The notes under the pieces: model-generated
The model's database searches: none
Told to the model about the DNA's origin: nothing
What the model saw: the letters and a program-made list of their open reading frames with translations, nothing else
Part shown: positions 32,129 to 40,525 of the stretch, piece by piece
Position numbering within the stretch: position 1 is the stretch's first letter
Layout of the letters: each line of letters starts with the position of its first letter
Program-made: the position numbers and the translations under genes
DNA from: Amycolatopsis eburnea
GTDB taxonomy: Bacteria > Actinomycetota > Actinomycetes > Mycobacteriales > Pseudonocardiaceae
Assembly: GCF_003937945.1 (NCBI RefSeq)
Contig: NZ_RSEC01000059.1
Span: 479,422-543,421, forward strand
Direction of reading: 5' to 3'
Length of the DNA stretch: 64,000 nt

Positions 32129-33004
32129 TCACTCCTTGGTCGCGCCGGCGAGCATGCCGGCTACCAGGAAACGCTGGGAGAAAAGGAAGACGACGAGCAC
32201 CGGGGTGATCGCGAGCAGCGTGGCCAGCGCGAGCTCCGGCCGGTGGACCGCCGCGGTGCCGGCGGTCGGGTTGAACTGGGGCACGGCGGCGAGCAGGGTG
32301 CCCAGGCCGACCTGGACGGGGAACTGGTCGCTTTCCGGGAGCAGGACGTACGGCAGGAAGTAGTTGGTCCAGTTGGCGACGAAGCTGAAGAACCCGACGA
32401 GCGCCGCCACCGGGGCGGCCAGGGGCAGGGCGATGTGGCGGAACACGCCGAACGGCGAGCAGCCGTCGAGCGTCGCCGCGTCGATCAGGTCGCGGGGCAT
32501 CGAAGTGCTGTAGTAGATGTAGGTCAGGTACACGCCGAACGGGTAGAACGCGTACGGCAGGATGATCGACCACATCGAGCCGATCAGGTGCACCGCGTTG
32601 GCTTCGAGGAACAGCGGCACCACCAGGGTCGCGTTCGGCATCAGCATGACCACCAGGGTCGCGACGAGCAGCGTGCGCCGGCCGCGGAACTCGGTCATCG
32701 CGAGGGCGTAGCCGGCCGGGATCGCCACGCACAGCGTGATCGCGAGCGCGACGAACGAGTACGTCGCGGAGTTGCCCAGCCACCGGAGGATTGCGTTGTC
32801 CCCGAAGGAGGTCAACGCGGTCCAGTTGTCCCCGAGCGCGTCCCACGAGCCGAACGACAGCGGGTTGCCGTGCACGAGCTGGTCGTCGGTCTTGGTGGCG
32901 GCCAGCACCAGCCACAGCACCGGCAGCGCGAAGAAGACCACGAACAGCGCGAGCACCAGGACCGCCGCCGGGTTCGGCGGCTTGCGGCGGGGGCTAGCCG
33001 GCAT
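32129..33004 (-). CDS. sugar ABC transporter permease, MalG/UgpE type
   Basis: CUT1-type inner-membrane permease of 291 aa with six predicted helices. The EAA-like loop reads DAATLDGCSPFGVFRHIALP. The start is the ATG at 33004, 11 bases inside the end of the upstream permease gene. A longer frame to 33049 has no better support. It pairs with the MalF-type permease encoded just upstream, in contrast to the other importer in this window, whose two permeases are fused. The ATPase is not encoded nearby. Confidence 0.9.
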   Translation of the reverse strand: MPASPRRKPPNPAAVLVLALFVVFFALPVLWLVLAATKTDDQLVHGNPLSFGSWDALGDNWTALTSFGDNAILRWLGNSATYSFVALAITLCVAIPAGYALAMTEFRGRRTLLVATLVVMLMPNATLVVPLFLEANAVHLIGSMWSIILPYAFYPFGVYLTYIYYSTSMPRDLIDAATLDGCSPFGVFRHIALPLAAPVAALVGFFSFVANWTNYFLPYVLLPESDQFPVQVGLGTLLAAVPQFNPTAGTAAVHRPELALATLLAITPVLVVFLFSQRFLVAGMLAGATKE

Positions 33005-33854
33005 CGAAGAACCCCGACCGGGCGACGAACACGCCCGCGACGACCACACTGAGCACCAGCAGCTCGACCGAGACGGCCGCGGCGGTGTTCACGTTGTCGT
33101 ACTGGAACGCGAAGTCGTAGGAGAGCTGGTTGAGCGAGTAGTCGCGGCCGGCGACGCCGACGCTCGCCTGGGAAAGCAGCTGCGGTTCGACGAACAGCTG
33201 GGTGCCACCGGCGAACGCGAGGATCACCAGGTAGACGATCCACTTGCGCAGCAGCGGTAGTTGCACGCGCCACGCGGTCTGCCACGCGCCCGCGCCGTCG
33301 ATCCGCGCCGCTTCCAGCAGGTCGGGGGAGATGGTGTTCAGCGCGCCGTACATCACGACGATCCAGCCACCCGCGCCGGTCCAGAACGCGATCGCGGTGA
33401 ACAGCACCGGCAGGTGCCCGGGCGCGACGACCTGGCCGAAGGTGTCGAACCCGGCCGCCCGCAGCAGGAAGCCCACCGGGCTCACGGCCGGGTCCAGCAT
33501 GAAGAGCCAGACCAGGACGCTCGCCGCGCCGGCCAGCGCCCCGGGGAGGTAGTAGAGGAAGCGCAGGGCGGTGCCCGCCGTCCGGGAGCGCAGGCGGTGC
33601 AGCAGCAGGGCCAGGCCGACGACGAGCACCACCAGCGACACCAGCCAGCACAGCAGGTAGAGCGCCACGTGCCCGACCGCGGGCAGGTACCGGAAGTCTT
33701 CGGCGGCCTCGGCGAAGTTCGCCAGGCCGGCGAAGCGGTTGCCCGCGTCGGTGAACGCGAAGTACACCGCGTACCCCGTGGGCACGATGCCGAACGCGAG
33801 CAGCAGGACGACGTACGCGGCGACGAACAGGTGCCCGGTCCGGCCCGTGCTCAC
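32994..33854 (-). CDS. sugar ABC transporter permease, MalF/UgpA type
   Basis: CUT1 permease of 286 aa with a first helix right after the N-terminus (LFVAAYVVLLLAFGIVP). The EAA loop reads EAARIDGAGAWQTAWRVQLP. The GTG start overlaps the binding-protein stop as GTGA. The large first extracytoplasmic loop of MalF is absent, as in most actinobacterial CUT1 permeases. It acts with the MalG-type partner downstream and the lipoprotein upstream. Confidence 0.9.
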   Translation of the reverse strand: MSTGRTGHLFVAAYVVLLLAFGIVPTGYAVYFAFTDAGNRFAGLANFAEAAEDFRYLPAVGHVALYLLCWLVSLVVLVVGLALLLHRLRSRTAGTALRFLYYLPGALAGAASVLVWLFMLDPAVSPVGFLLRAAGFDTFGQVVAPGHLPVLFTAIAFWTGAGGWIVVMYGALNTISPDLLEAARIDGAGAWQTAWRVQLPLLRKWIVYLVILAFAGGTQLFVEPQLLSQASVGVAGRDYSLNQLSYDFAFQYDNVNTAAAVSVELLVLSVVVAGVFVARSGFFDAG

Positions 33855-35185
33855 CGGCCGACCTCGTAGCCGGTGGCCCGCGCGTGGTCGGTGATCGCCT
33901 GCTGCCAGTCGGGGAGCAGGGAGACGAGCGTCTTGCCCGCGGTCTGGCCGGGCGTGACGGTCGCGGCCCAGATCGCCTCCTGGCTGAACTGGCCGTACCC
34001 CCAGCCGGGCCACACCTGCGCGGCGGCCGTCCGCAACGGCCCGGTGATGTCGCCGACGTAGTACCCGCTGGCTGCTTGCTTCGCGAGCCAGGACTTCGCC
34101 GCGCCCGTGTGGGCGGGGTAGCCCGGCGCGACCTGGCCCTGGTAGTCGGGCGCGGTGGTCACCCAGGTGAGGAAGTCGGTGGCGGCCTTGAGGTTGGCGC
34201 TGTGCGCGGACAGCAGCCAGGTGCCGCCGCCGACGTTGCCGACCGACGGCGCCGTTTCGCCTGCCCACTGCGGCATCGGCGCGACGGCGATCTGGCCCTT
34301 GGGCGTCTTCAACGACTCCTGGAAGATCGAGCCGCCGAACCAGGACGGCCCGGGCAGCATGAGGATCTTGTCGCCGGAGTTCTTGTCGAAGTCCGAGCTG
34401 AACACGCTGCTGGTGGCCATCGTCCGGTTCCGGACCAGCGTGTCGAGGAGCGCCGCCATCCGGGTGCAGGCCGGGCTGGTGGTGTCGACCTTGACCGTCT
34501 TCGGGCCGGTGATCTGGTTGGCGCCGCACTTGCCCGCCCACAGATAGATCTCCGGGGTGAAGCTGTCCCCGGCCGTGCCGACCAGGTAACCGGGGTGCTC
34601 GGCGGCGACGCGCTCACCCAGCGCCTGGTACTCCTCCCAGGTCCGGGGCACCTGGTAGTTCCACTGCCGCATCAGGGCGGCGTTGTACCAGAGCACGGTC
34701 TGGGCGAGGTCGTTGCGCAGGCAGTAAAGCGTGCCGTCCACCGTGCACGGGTCGTTGGCACCGGGCGCCCACTCGCTGAGCGTGGCAGCCGGGATCTGCC
34801 CCTTGTTCAGCGGCGCGGTGAAGCCGGCTTGCACCGCCCAGGAGGTCTCGTTGTTCTGGGTGCTGAACACGACGTCCGGCCAGCCGCTGCGGGTGCGGTT
34901 GAACAGGCTCACCTTGGTCTGCAGGTAGTTCGAGCCGTTGGCGTCGCCGTCGTAGGTGACGACGTTCAGCTGCGCCGCCGGGTGCTGCTTCTGGTACAGC
35001 TGGACGGCGGGCAGCCGCGTCGAGTCGACCCACACGGTGAGCGGCCCGCCGGTCTGCGGCACCGGCTGGAACTCGTTCTGGGCGCCGCCGCCACCGGTCC
35101 CGCACGCCGTCACCGCGACGAGGACGGCGGCGGCGCCGAGCACGCGCCGGACCGGCTTGCCGGCGCGTCGGGCTGAGGTCGTCAT
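33851..35185 (-). CDS. sugar ABC transporter substrate-binding lipoprotein
   Basis: Family 1 extracellular solute-binding protein of 444 aa with a lipoprotein signal (LGAAAVLVAVTAC, lipobox VTAC). Typical segments include TWEEYQALGERVAAEHPGY and LMLPGPSWFGGS. It is unrelated at close range to the binding protein at 25420. The ATG overlaps the PfpI-like gene stop by ATGA. It feeds the two downstream permeases. The ligand may be an oligosaccharide released by the large secreted glycosidase locus that begins 0.7 kb away, which is inference from position. Confidence 0.92.
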   Translation of the reverse strand: MTTSARRAGKPVRRVLGAAAVLVAVTACGTGGGGAQNEFQPVPQTGGPLTVWVDSTRLPAVQLYQKQHPAAQLNVVTYDGDANGSNYLQTKVSLFNRTRSGWPDVVFSTQNNETSWAVQAGFTAPLNKGQIPAATLSEWAPGANDPCTVDGTLYCLRNDLAQTVLWYNAALMRQWNYQVPRTWEEYQALGERVAAEHPGYLVGTAGDSFTPEIYLWAGKCGANQITGPKTVKVDTTSPACTRMAALLDTLVRNRTMATSSVFSSDFDKNSGDKILMLPGPSWFGGSIFQESLKTPKGQIAVAPMPQWAGETAPSVGNVGGGTWLLSAHSANLKAATDFLTWVTTAPDYQGQVAPGYPAHTGAAKSWLAKQAASGYYVGDITGPLRTAAAQVWPGWGYGQFSQEAIWAATVTPGQTAGKTLVSLLPDWQQAITDHARATGYEVGR

Positions 35186-35745
35186 GAACCTTGGCTCGCC
35201 TTCTCGAGGACGCGGAGGAAAGCGCGGGACCACTCGGGCAGGTCGGGCCAGCCGCGGCAGGACACCATCGCGCCGTCGACGACGTCGGGTGCGTCGGCGA
35301 ACGTGGCGCCCGCCTGCTCGACGTCCGGCTTCAGGGGCGGGAAGGCGGCTGTGGTTCGGCCGCGCAGGAGGCCGAGCGCCGCCGGGACCTGGGCGCCGTG
35401 GCAGATGGTGCCGACCGGGAGCTCGCGCGCGAAGAAGGGCGGGACGATCCGGGCCACCTCCGGGTCGGCCCGCAGGTACTCCGGCGCGCGGCCGCCGGGG
35501 ATCACGAGCGCGTCGAACTCGGCCGGGTCGACGTCGGCGAACGCCAGGTCGACCGGGAGCAGGTGCCCCGGTTTCTCGGTGTAGGCGTCCCAGCCGGGTT
35601 CGAAGTCGTGGACCACCAGGCGCACCGGCCGCGTCGTGGGCGCGGCCACGACCGCCTCGTGTCCGCCTTCGCGCAGGCGGAAGATCGGGTACATCGAGTC
35701 GAGCTCCTCGGCGGCGTCGCCGGTGAGCACCAGCACTCGGGCCAT
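35182..35745 (-). CDS. DJ-1/PfpI-family protein at the head of a sugar importer operon
   Basis: Cytoplasmic DJ-1/PfpI protein of 187 aa, without a signal peptide. The nucleophile elbow is TICHGAQ with Cys115-His116, the pattern of PfpI/YhbO-type proteins, and a VIPGGRAPEY loop carries the oxyanion-side residues. A very strong AGGAGGAA precedes the ATG. Family roles proposed include deglycase, glyoxalase-like and stress chaperone functions. Its position as first gene of a sugar importer operon, overlapping the binding protein, is unusual and could mean protection from reactive sugar-derived carbonyls. Confidence 0.88.
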   Translation of the reverse strand: MARVLVLTGDAAEELDSMYPIFRLREGGHEAVVAAPTTRPVRLVVHDFEPGWDAYTEKPGHLLPVDLAFADVDPAEFDALVIPGGRAPEYLRADPEVARIVPPFFARELPVGTICHGAQVPAALGLLRGRTTAAFPPLKPDVEQAGATFADAPDVVDGAMVSCRGWPDLPEWSRAFLRVLEKASQGS

Positions 35746-35768
35746 GTCGTTCCTCCTGGGTCACGCGT

Positions 35769-35778
35769 CGAAAGTTCG
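35769..35778. promoter_or_regulatory. CGAA-AG-TTCG palindrome ahead of the PfpI/importer operon
   Basis: CGAAAGTTCG lies 24 bases upstream of the PfpI ATG. It resembles the CGAA-N-TTCG type sites described for some Streptomyces xylan/xylo-oligosaccharide regulators, though with a two-base centre. It is a candidate operator for the five-gene importer operon. Confidence 0.3.
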
Positions 35779-35792
35779 TTGACGCCCGGGCC

Positions 35793-35881
35793 GAGCGCCC
35801 CAATGTGGCCTTGGTTGCGTCTGACGCACCGAAGGCCGCCTTGGGTGCGTCTGACGCACCGAAGGCCACATTGGGGCGCTC
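35793..35881. repeat. family C palindromic repeat, copy 2 (three-stem form)
   Basis: Outer arms GAGCGCCCCAATGTGGCCTT (from 35793) and its near reverse complement ending at 35881 enclose an inner unit that starts GACGCACCGAAGGCCGCCTT and is itself palindromic. Two outer mismatches lie in the TTGGTTGCG/CGCACCGAA part. It fills most of the 149-base gap between the GDSL esterase stop and the importer operon promoter. Confidence 0.78.
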
Positions 35882-35894
35882 GCCGGGGTGCGGT

Positions 35895-36971
35895 CTAGCG
35901 CAGCGTCCAGCGCTGGTTCGCCTGTCCGCTGCAGGTCCAGAGGACCAGCTGGGTGCCGTTGGCGGTGCCCTGTCCGTACGCGTCGAGGCAAAGGCCCGAC
36001 TGGACGCCGGTGATCGAGCCGTTCGCGGTGATCGTCCACTGCTGGTTGGTCTGCCCGTGGCAGTCCCAGACGATCACCGGGGTGCCGTTCGTGGTGCCGT
36101 GGCCGGACGCGTCGAGGCACTTCGTCCCGCCGACGGTCAGCGTCTGGCCGGCGGGGGTCCACGCCTGGCCGGCCTGGCCGCCGCAGTCCTGGAGCCGGAC
36201 CTGGGTTCCGTTGGCGGCGCTCGCCGCGTCCACGCACCGGCCCGACTGCGCGCCGACGATCTGCCGTGCCGACGACGTCCCGGGGGTGCCGATGCTCCCG
36301 GGTACCGACTTCAGCGCGCCGAACCAGGTGGCGGCCATCTTGTCGTACCCGGTTGCCGTCGGGTGGATGCCGTCGATCAGGTCGCCGGTGGTCACCGCCG
36401 AGTGCAGGTCGACCAGGTGCACGTGCTTGCCGGCGTTCTGGTTGGCCGTCACGATGCCGGGGATCGCGGAGTTGAACGTGCGGGCCGCGGACTCCTGCCC
36501 GGAGTTGGCGAGCGGGATGATCGTGGCGACGAAGACCTCGGCGTCCGGTGCGGTCGCGGTGATGTGGTCGATCAGGCCGGACAGCCGGGCCGGTGCGCGG
36601 CCGACGTCGTAGTTCTGCAGGATGTCGTTGGTGCCGATGTGCAGCAGGACCGTGTGCGAGCCGGTGTTCCGCAGCCAGGTGACGACGTTCGCGTCGATCT
36701 GGTCGATGCGCCAGCCCGGGTGGCCCTCGTGGTCGTGGTCGCCGAGGGCGGCCGGGCCGTTGTACTGCGAGCCGGTGAAGTCGACCTGGTAGCCGCCCGC
36801 GCTCAGGCGCTGCCACAGCCCGATCCGGTACCCGCCGGGAACCTGGGTGCCTTCGGTGATGGAGTCGCCGAGCGGCATGACCCGGACGCCGCCGTTGGAG
36901 TCGGCGGCCGCGGGGGTGGCCGGGAGCAGGGCGCCCAGGAACAGCGCGGCCGCGATGAGCCGGATTCTCAT
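35895..36971 (-). CDS. secreted SGNH/GDSL esterase with C-terminal CBM13
   Basis: Exported esterase of 358 aa: signal peptide to about residue 24, SGNH-hydrolase domain about 28-225, ricin-type CBM13 about 236-358. Catalytic residues are Ser37 (PLGDSITE), Asn115 in HIGTND, and Asp200/His203 in DGIHPTATG. This subgroup contains CE2/CE3-like carbohydrate esterases, so xylan deacetylation is plausible. The CBM13 belongs to the QIVGAQSGRC subtype shared with the ThuA and sugar dehydrogenase genes. It is the last gene of the minus-strand pair with the beta-helix protein, 16 bases apart. Confidence 0.9.
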   Translation of the reverse strand: MRIRLIAAALFLGALLPATPAAADSNGGVRVMPLGDSITEGTQVPGGYRIGLWQRLSAGGYQVDFTGSQYNGPAALGDHDHEGHPGWRIDQIDANVVTWLRNTGSHTVLLHIGTNDILQNYDVGRAPARLSGLIDHITATAPDAEVFVATIIPLANSGQESAARTFNSAIPGIVTANQNAGKHVHLVDLHSAVTTGDLIDGIHPTATGYDKMAATWFGALKSVPGSIGTPGTSSARQIVGAQSGRCVDAASAANGTQVRLQDCGGQAGQAWTPAGQTLTVGGTKCLDASGHGTTNGTPVIVWDCHGQTNQQWTITANGSITGVQSGLCLDAYGQGTANGTQLVLWTCSGQANQRWTLR

Positions 36972-36987
36972 GGTTCTCCTCGATCCG

Positions 36988-39357
36988 TCAGCCGAAGGTC
37001 CACTGCTGGTTGGCCTGCCCGGTGCACGTCCAGAGCCGGACGGCGGTGCCGTTGGCGGTCCCGCCGCCGGTGACGTCCAGGCACAGTCCGGACTGGACAC
37101 CGACGACGGCGCCGGCCGAGGTGACCTGCCAGCGCTGGTTGGCGCCGCCGTTGCAGGTCCAGCTGACGACCTTGGTGCCCGGGGTGGTGCCCTGGCCGGA
37201 GGCGTCCAGGCACCGGGTGCTGTCGCCGCTGTACACGGTCAGCTCGCCCGCGGTGGTCCGGGTCCAGGACTGGTTGGCGCCGCCGTGGCAGTCCCAGATC
37301 TGCACCTGCGCGCCGGGGGTGGTGCTCGCGCCGCTGACGTCCAGGCACCGGCCCGCCCCGGCCGCGCGCACCGGGGTCGCGGCCGGCCCGGTGCCGCCCG
37401 GGCCCGCGGCGGCGATGACCTGCTGCGCGCCGGAAGGCCAGCTGGTGCCGCTCACCTGGACGTTGCCGCTCAGGACGTTGTTGTGCGGCGGCCCGGTGGC
37501 CACGTTCGTCGCACCGCCGTTGTACCAGTTGCCGCTGAAGGTGCTGTCGCTGGTGTTGTTGCTGCCACTGGCGTTCGTGAACGCCCACACGCCGGAGTCC
37601 TGGATCACGTTGGCCGACAGGGAAACGTAGCGCGAGCCCTCGTCCAGGTACAGGCCGACCGTGCGGTTGTTGTCGTACACGTGGTTGTGGTCGATGGAGC
37701 TGCCGGGGTTGGCGGAGAGGTTGTAGATGCTCCCGCCGTCGTGCATGAGCTTCTTGGTGCCGTGCACCCGGTTGTAGCTGACAACCGTGTCCCGCAACGT
37801 GGTCGGGGTGGTGTAGACCGGCTGGTAGTTGTACAGGCCGCGGTTGCGGTAGTCCTGGCTGCCACCCGGGTCGTTCGCGCCCCAGCCCCAGCCGACGTCG
37901 ATGCCGTCGTAGGTCAGGTTCGCGACGTCGTTGTGCGTGATCACCGCGTGCGTGACGTAGGTCGACAGGATGCCGGCCATTTCCCGGTAGTCCAGCGCGA
38001 CGCGGCTGATCGTGTTGCCCGACAAGGTGATGTCGCGGTTGGTCATCGCCGGGTTCGCGGGGTGGTGGGCGTCCGGCCGCACGCCGCCGACGACGACGCC
38101 CGAGCCCGAGTCCTCGGTGAACGTGTTGTGGTCCACGACGATCGACGACGCCCCGAGGCCGATCCCGGACGCGTGGGCGTTCGCGTCGTTGCCGATGCCC
38201 AGCGCCACCTGCCCGAGGTGGGTGAACGTGTTGCCGCTGAAGGTGATCCCGGTCGCGGCCGACACCTGCACGGCGGCCGGGGCCTGCGCCCAGCCGTTGC
38301 GGGCGCCCTCGAACAGCGGGCAGCCCGACTGGCACGAGCTGAGGAAGTCGCCCGGCATCGGCGCCGCGGCGGGGAGGAACGTGCCGCTCTGCTGGTTGGC
38401 GTAACCGACCGAAGTGCCCGGCGTGAGCCACGTCGTGTGCTCGAAGTGCAGGCCCTGGAAGGCGATTCCGCGCACCGGGTCGTCGTAGGTGCCGCTGATC
38501 TGCAGCAGCGACGTGAGCCGGGGGAGTTCGACGTCGTGGGCGCCGGGCACCCAGCCGGCCGGTGCCTTGTAGTAGAGCTTGCCGGCGTCCGGGTCCAGGT
38601 ACCACTGGCCCGCGTTCTTCAGGAACGAAGCGGAGTTCTCCAGGAACAGCTGGCCGCCGCCGAAGGGCTTGGCGAGGGTGTCGTAGCCCCAGTTGTTGTT
38701 GTTCCACGCGGGTTGCCGCATGACGATCGACGTGCCGCTGATGTGGTCGACGGGGGAGTACCGGTCGGTGAAGGAGTTCTGGCTCTCCACTTCGATCCGG
38801 TCCTGCCGCGGCAGCGTGGCGAGGTAGTTCAGCGCGGGGTTGACGATGGTCATGCCCGTAGCGGTGATCTGCACGTCGGTGCGTGAGATCGGGATCGCCG
38901 CGCGCGGCGCCAGCACGCCGTCCACGAACAGCTGCCGCGAGTCGGTGCCCGGCGGCACGGCGGCCGCCCAGATGTTCTGGCCCGCGTCCTGCACCGCCCA
39001 GCCGGTTACCTGCGTACCGCCGGAAAGGATGGGCGTCTGGCCGGCCGCGGCCTGCCAGGTGACGGTGTGGCCGTTCTGCCCCGAGTCGGCGCTGGTGAAC
39101 TCGAGCGGAGCCGAAAGCCGGTACGTGCCGCCGGCGAGCTGCACGACCACGTCGGAAGCCCCCGACTGCGCGCGGGCCAGCTGCTGGGCCTTGGCCGGGG
39201 TGGCGACCGGGCGGTCGGGCGTGCCGGGGTTGGCGTCGTCGCCGGTGGGGGCCACGGCGATGGTGACGGTCGCGGCGTGGGCGGGCGGCGCGGCCACCGC
39301 GGTCACCAGGAGGGCGGTGACGAGCGCGGCGGCCGCGGAACCGGGGCGCGGCGGCAT
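36988..39357 (-). CDS. secreted right-handed beta-helix protein (GH141-like) with CBM13
   Basis: Exported protein of 789 aa with a signal peptide to about residue 29. The N-terminal part (APTGDDANPGTPDRPVATPAKA, then a YRLSAPLEFTSADSG block) is typical of large beta-helix glycosidases such as GH141. A long helix of parallel beta coils follows, with repeated N/T ladders (DITLSGNTISRV, TLRDTVVSYNRVHG). The last 125 residues are a CBM13 of the GAGRCLDVSG subtype. Characterised GH141 enzymes are a fucosidase and xylanases, so action on a decorated plant glycan is likely. The assignment to GH141 is tentative. GGAGAGG precedes the ATG. Confidence 0.82.
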   Translation of the reverse strand: MPPRPGSAAAALVTALLVTAVAAPPAHAATVTIAVAPTGDDANPGTPDRPVATPAKAQQLARAQSGASDVVVQLAGGTYRLSAPLEFTSADSGQNGHTVTWQAAAGQTPILSGGTQVTGWAVQDAGQNIWAAAVPPGTDSRQLFVDGVLAPRAAIPISRTDVQITATGMTIVNPALNYLATLPRQDRIEVESQNSFTDRYSPVDHISGTSIVMRQPAWNNNNWGYDTLAKPFGGGQLFLENSASFLKNAGQWYLDPDAGKLYYKAPAGWVPGAHDVELPRLTSLLQISGTYDDPVRGIAFQGLHFEHTTWLTPGTSVGYANQQSGTFLPAAAPMPGDFLSSCQSGCPLFEGARNGWAQAPAAVQVSAATGITFSGNTFTHLGQVALGIGNDANAHASGIGLGASSIVVDHNTFTEDSGSGVVVGGVRPDAHHPANPAMTNRDITLSGNTISRVALDYREMAGILSTYVTHAVITHNDVANLTYDGIDVGWGWGANDPGGSQDYRNRGLYNYQPVYTTPTTLRDTVVSYNRVHGTKKLMHDGGSIYNLSANPGSSIDHNHVYDNNRTVGLYLDEGSRYVSLSANVIQDSGVWAFTNASGSNNTSDSTFSGNWYNGGATNVATGPPHNNVLSGNVQVSGTSWPSGAQQVIAAAGPGGTGPAATPVRAAGAGRCLDVSGASTTPGAQVQIWDCHGGANQSWTRTTAGELTVYSGDSTRCLDASGQGTTPGTKVVSWTCNGGANQRWQVTSAGAVVGVQSGLCLDVTGGGTANGTAVRLWTCTGQANQQWTFG

Positions 39358-39605
39358 GGCGGCAACCTCTCCGGGGACGGGACGGTCCACAGTGGATCGG
39401 ACGGGCCGAGGGGGCGGGATGTGTACGACTCATACGAGGTCATCGGGTGACCGGCGTCAAGGGGTCCGGCGGCGCGGCATCCGCGTTCGACATTTTCACC
39501 TGTGCCAACGCATGTAACTTTCATTCCGGCTCTCGGCGGTGTTGACCGCACGCCGGTGTGGCGCGGTACAGTCACACGCCGGAGCCGGTGAGTCATACTC
39601 ATCGG
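39358..39605. promoter_or_regulatory. divergent control region with repeated ATCGGGTGAC sites
   Basis: Two related sequences flank this 248-base region: GACTCATACGAGGTCATCGG at 39427 and GAGTCATACTCATCGGGTGA at 39590, both ending ATCGGGTGAC. The second overlaps the start region of the FadR-like gene. The motif GTAACTTTCA is at 39514-39523. This arrangement suits autoregulation by the FadR-like protein and repression of the beta-helix/GDSL genes on the other strand. Confidence 0.5.
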
Positions 39606-40349
39606 GTGACTCGTGACGAGGAGACCGCACCGCCTGCCCCGTACCGGCCCGGCTACGAAGTGGTGGCCGAGCAGCTCCTGCACCTGATCGCCGAGCTGGA
39701 CCTGAAACCCGGCGACCGGATGCCGACCGAGGTCGAGCTGGCGGCGCGGATGGGAACCAGCCGGACCGTGGTGCGGGAGGCCGTCAAGATCCTCTCGGCG
39801 ATCGGCCGGGTGCGAGCGCACAAGGGACGTGGGCTGTATGTGTCCGACGACGAGGGCATGCTCGGTGCGCCCCGGTGGGGCGGCTTCTTCCTGCCCGCCG
39901 ACCTCGACCACGTCTACATGCTCTTCGAGTTCCGCCGGGTCCAGGAAACGGCGGCCGGCCGGCTGGCGGCGGCCAACGCCACGCCGGTCGAGCTGCGCGC
40001 GATCGAGGCCGCCGCCGAGACCTGCCGTCGCGGGCACCTGACCGGGCAGAGCGCGCTGTTCGACCGCGGCGACGACGACTTCCACCTCGCGATCGCCACC
40101 GCGTCCCACAACCAGTTCCTCGTCGCGGCCGTGCGCGAAGCCCGCCGCCTGCAACGCCAGACGAACATCATCGGGATGTCCGGCGCGGTCGGCGGGCACG
40201 CGTCGGCCGCCGTCGAAGAGCACGCGGCCATCCACCGCGCGGTCCGGGACGGCGACCCGGACCGCGCGGCCCAGGCGGTCGCCGTCCACCTCGACAACAC
40301 CCTGGAGGACTACCGGCGGGAGATCCAGCGGCGCCTCTTCGCCCGATGA
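39606..40349 (+). CDS. GntR-family regulator, FadR/FCD subgroup
   Basis: Regulator of 247 aa. The winged helix spans residues about 15-85 (VVAEQLLHLIAELDLKPGDRMPTEVELAARMG, with a SRTVVREAVKIL recognition helix). The helical FCD domain has the ligand-site residues in FEFRRVQETAA, DDDFHLAIATASHN and VEEHAAIHRAV. Start choice is open: GTG 39606 gives VTRDEE, while GTG 39588 lies behind GGAG. It stands at the centre of the secreted glycan locus, divergent from the beta-helix gene and ahead of the ThuA gene, so it is a likely local regulator responding to a sugar-derived acid. Confidence 0.88.
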   Translation: MTRDEETAPPAPYRPGYEVVAEQLLHLIAELDLKPGDRMPTEVELAARMGTSRTVVREAVKILSAIGRVRAHKGRGLYVSDDEGMLGAPRWGGFFLPADLDHVYMLFEFRRVQETAAGRLAAANATPVELRAIEAAAETCRRGHLTGQSALFDRGDDDFHLAIATASHNQFLVAAVREARRLQRQTNIIGMSGAVGGHASAAVEEHAAIHRAVRDGDPDRAAQAVAVHLDNTLEDYRREIQRRLFAR

Positions 40350-40395
40350 GCACGGCACCGTCGTGCTCATTCCTTTGTGGACACGATGCGGCTGC

Positions 40396-40442
40396 GTAAG
40401 TTTCACCGCGCATTGACCTTTGCCGCCAAGCACTCTTATCTT
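40396..40442 (+). promoter_or_regulatory. promoter of the ThuA gene with GTAAGTTTCA motif
   Basis: TTGACC (40413-40418) and TATCTT (40437-40442) are spaced by 18 bases, a good primary-sigma promoter 84 bases before the ThuA start. GTAAGTTTCA lies 7 bases ahead of the -35. A related GTAACTTTCA occurs upstream of the FadR-like gene and, on the minus strand, upstream of the GH43 gene. Confidence 0.5.
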
Positions 40443-40525
40443 GGCTCTTGCCCGTTCGGCCGGTAGCCGGACGATTCCGGAGCGCGCACCCCGCACGCTC
40501 CTCGCGCTCCTGAAGAGGAGTACCC

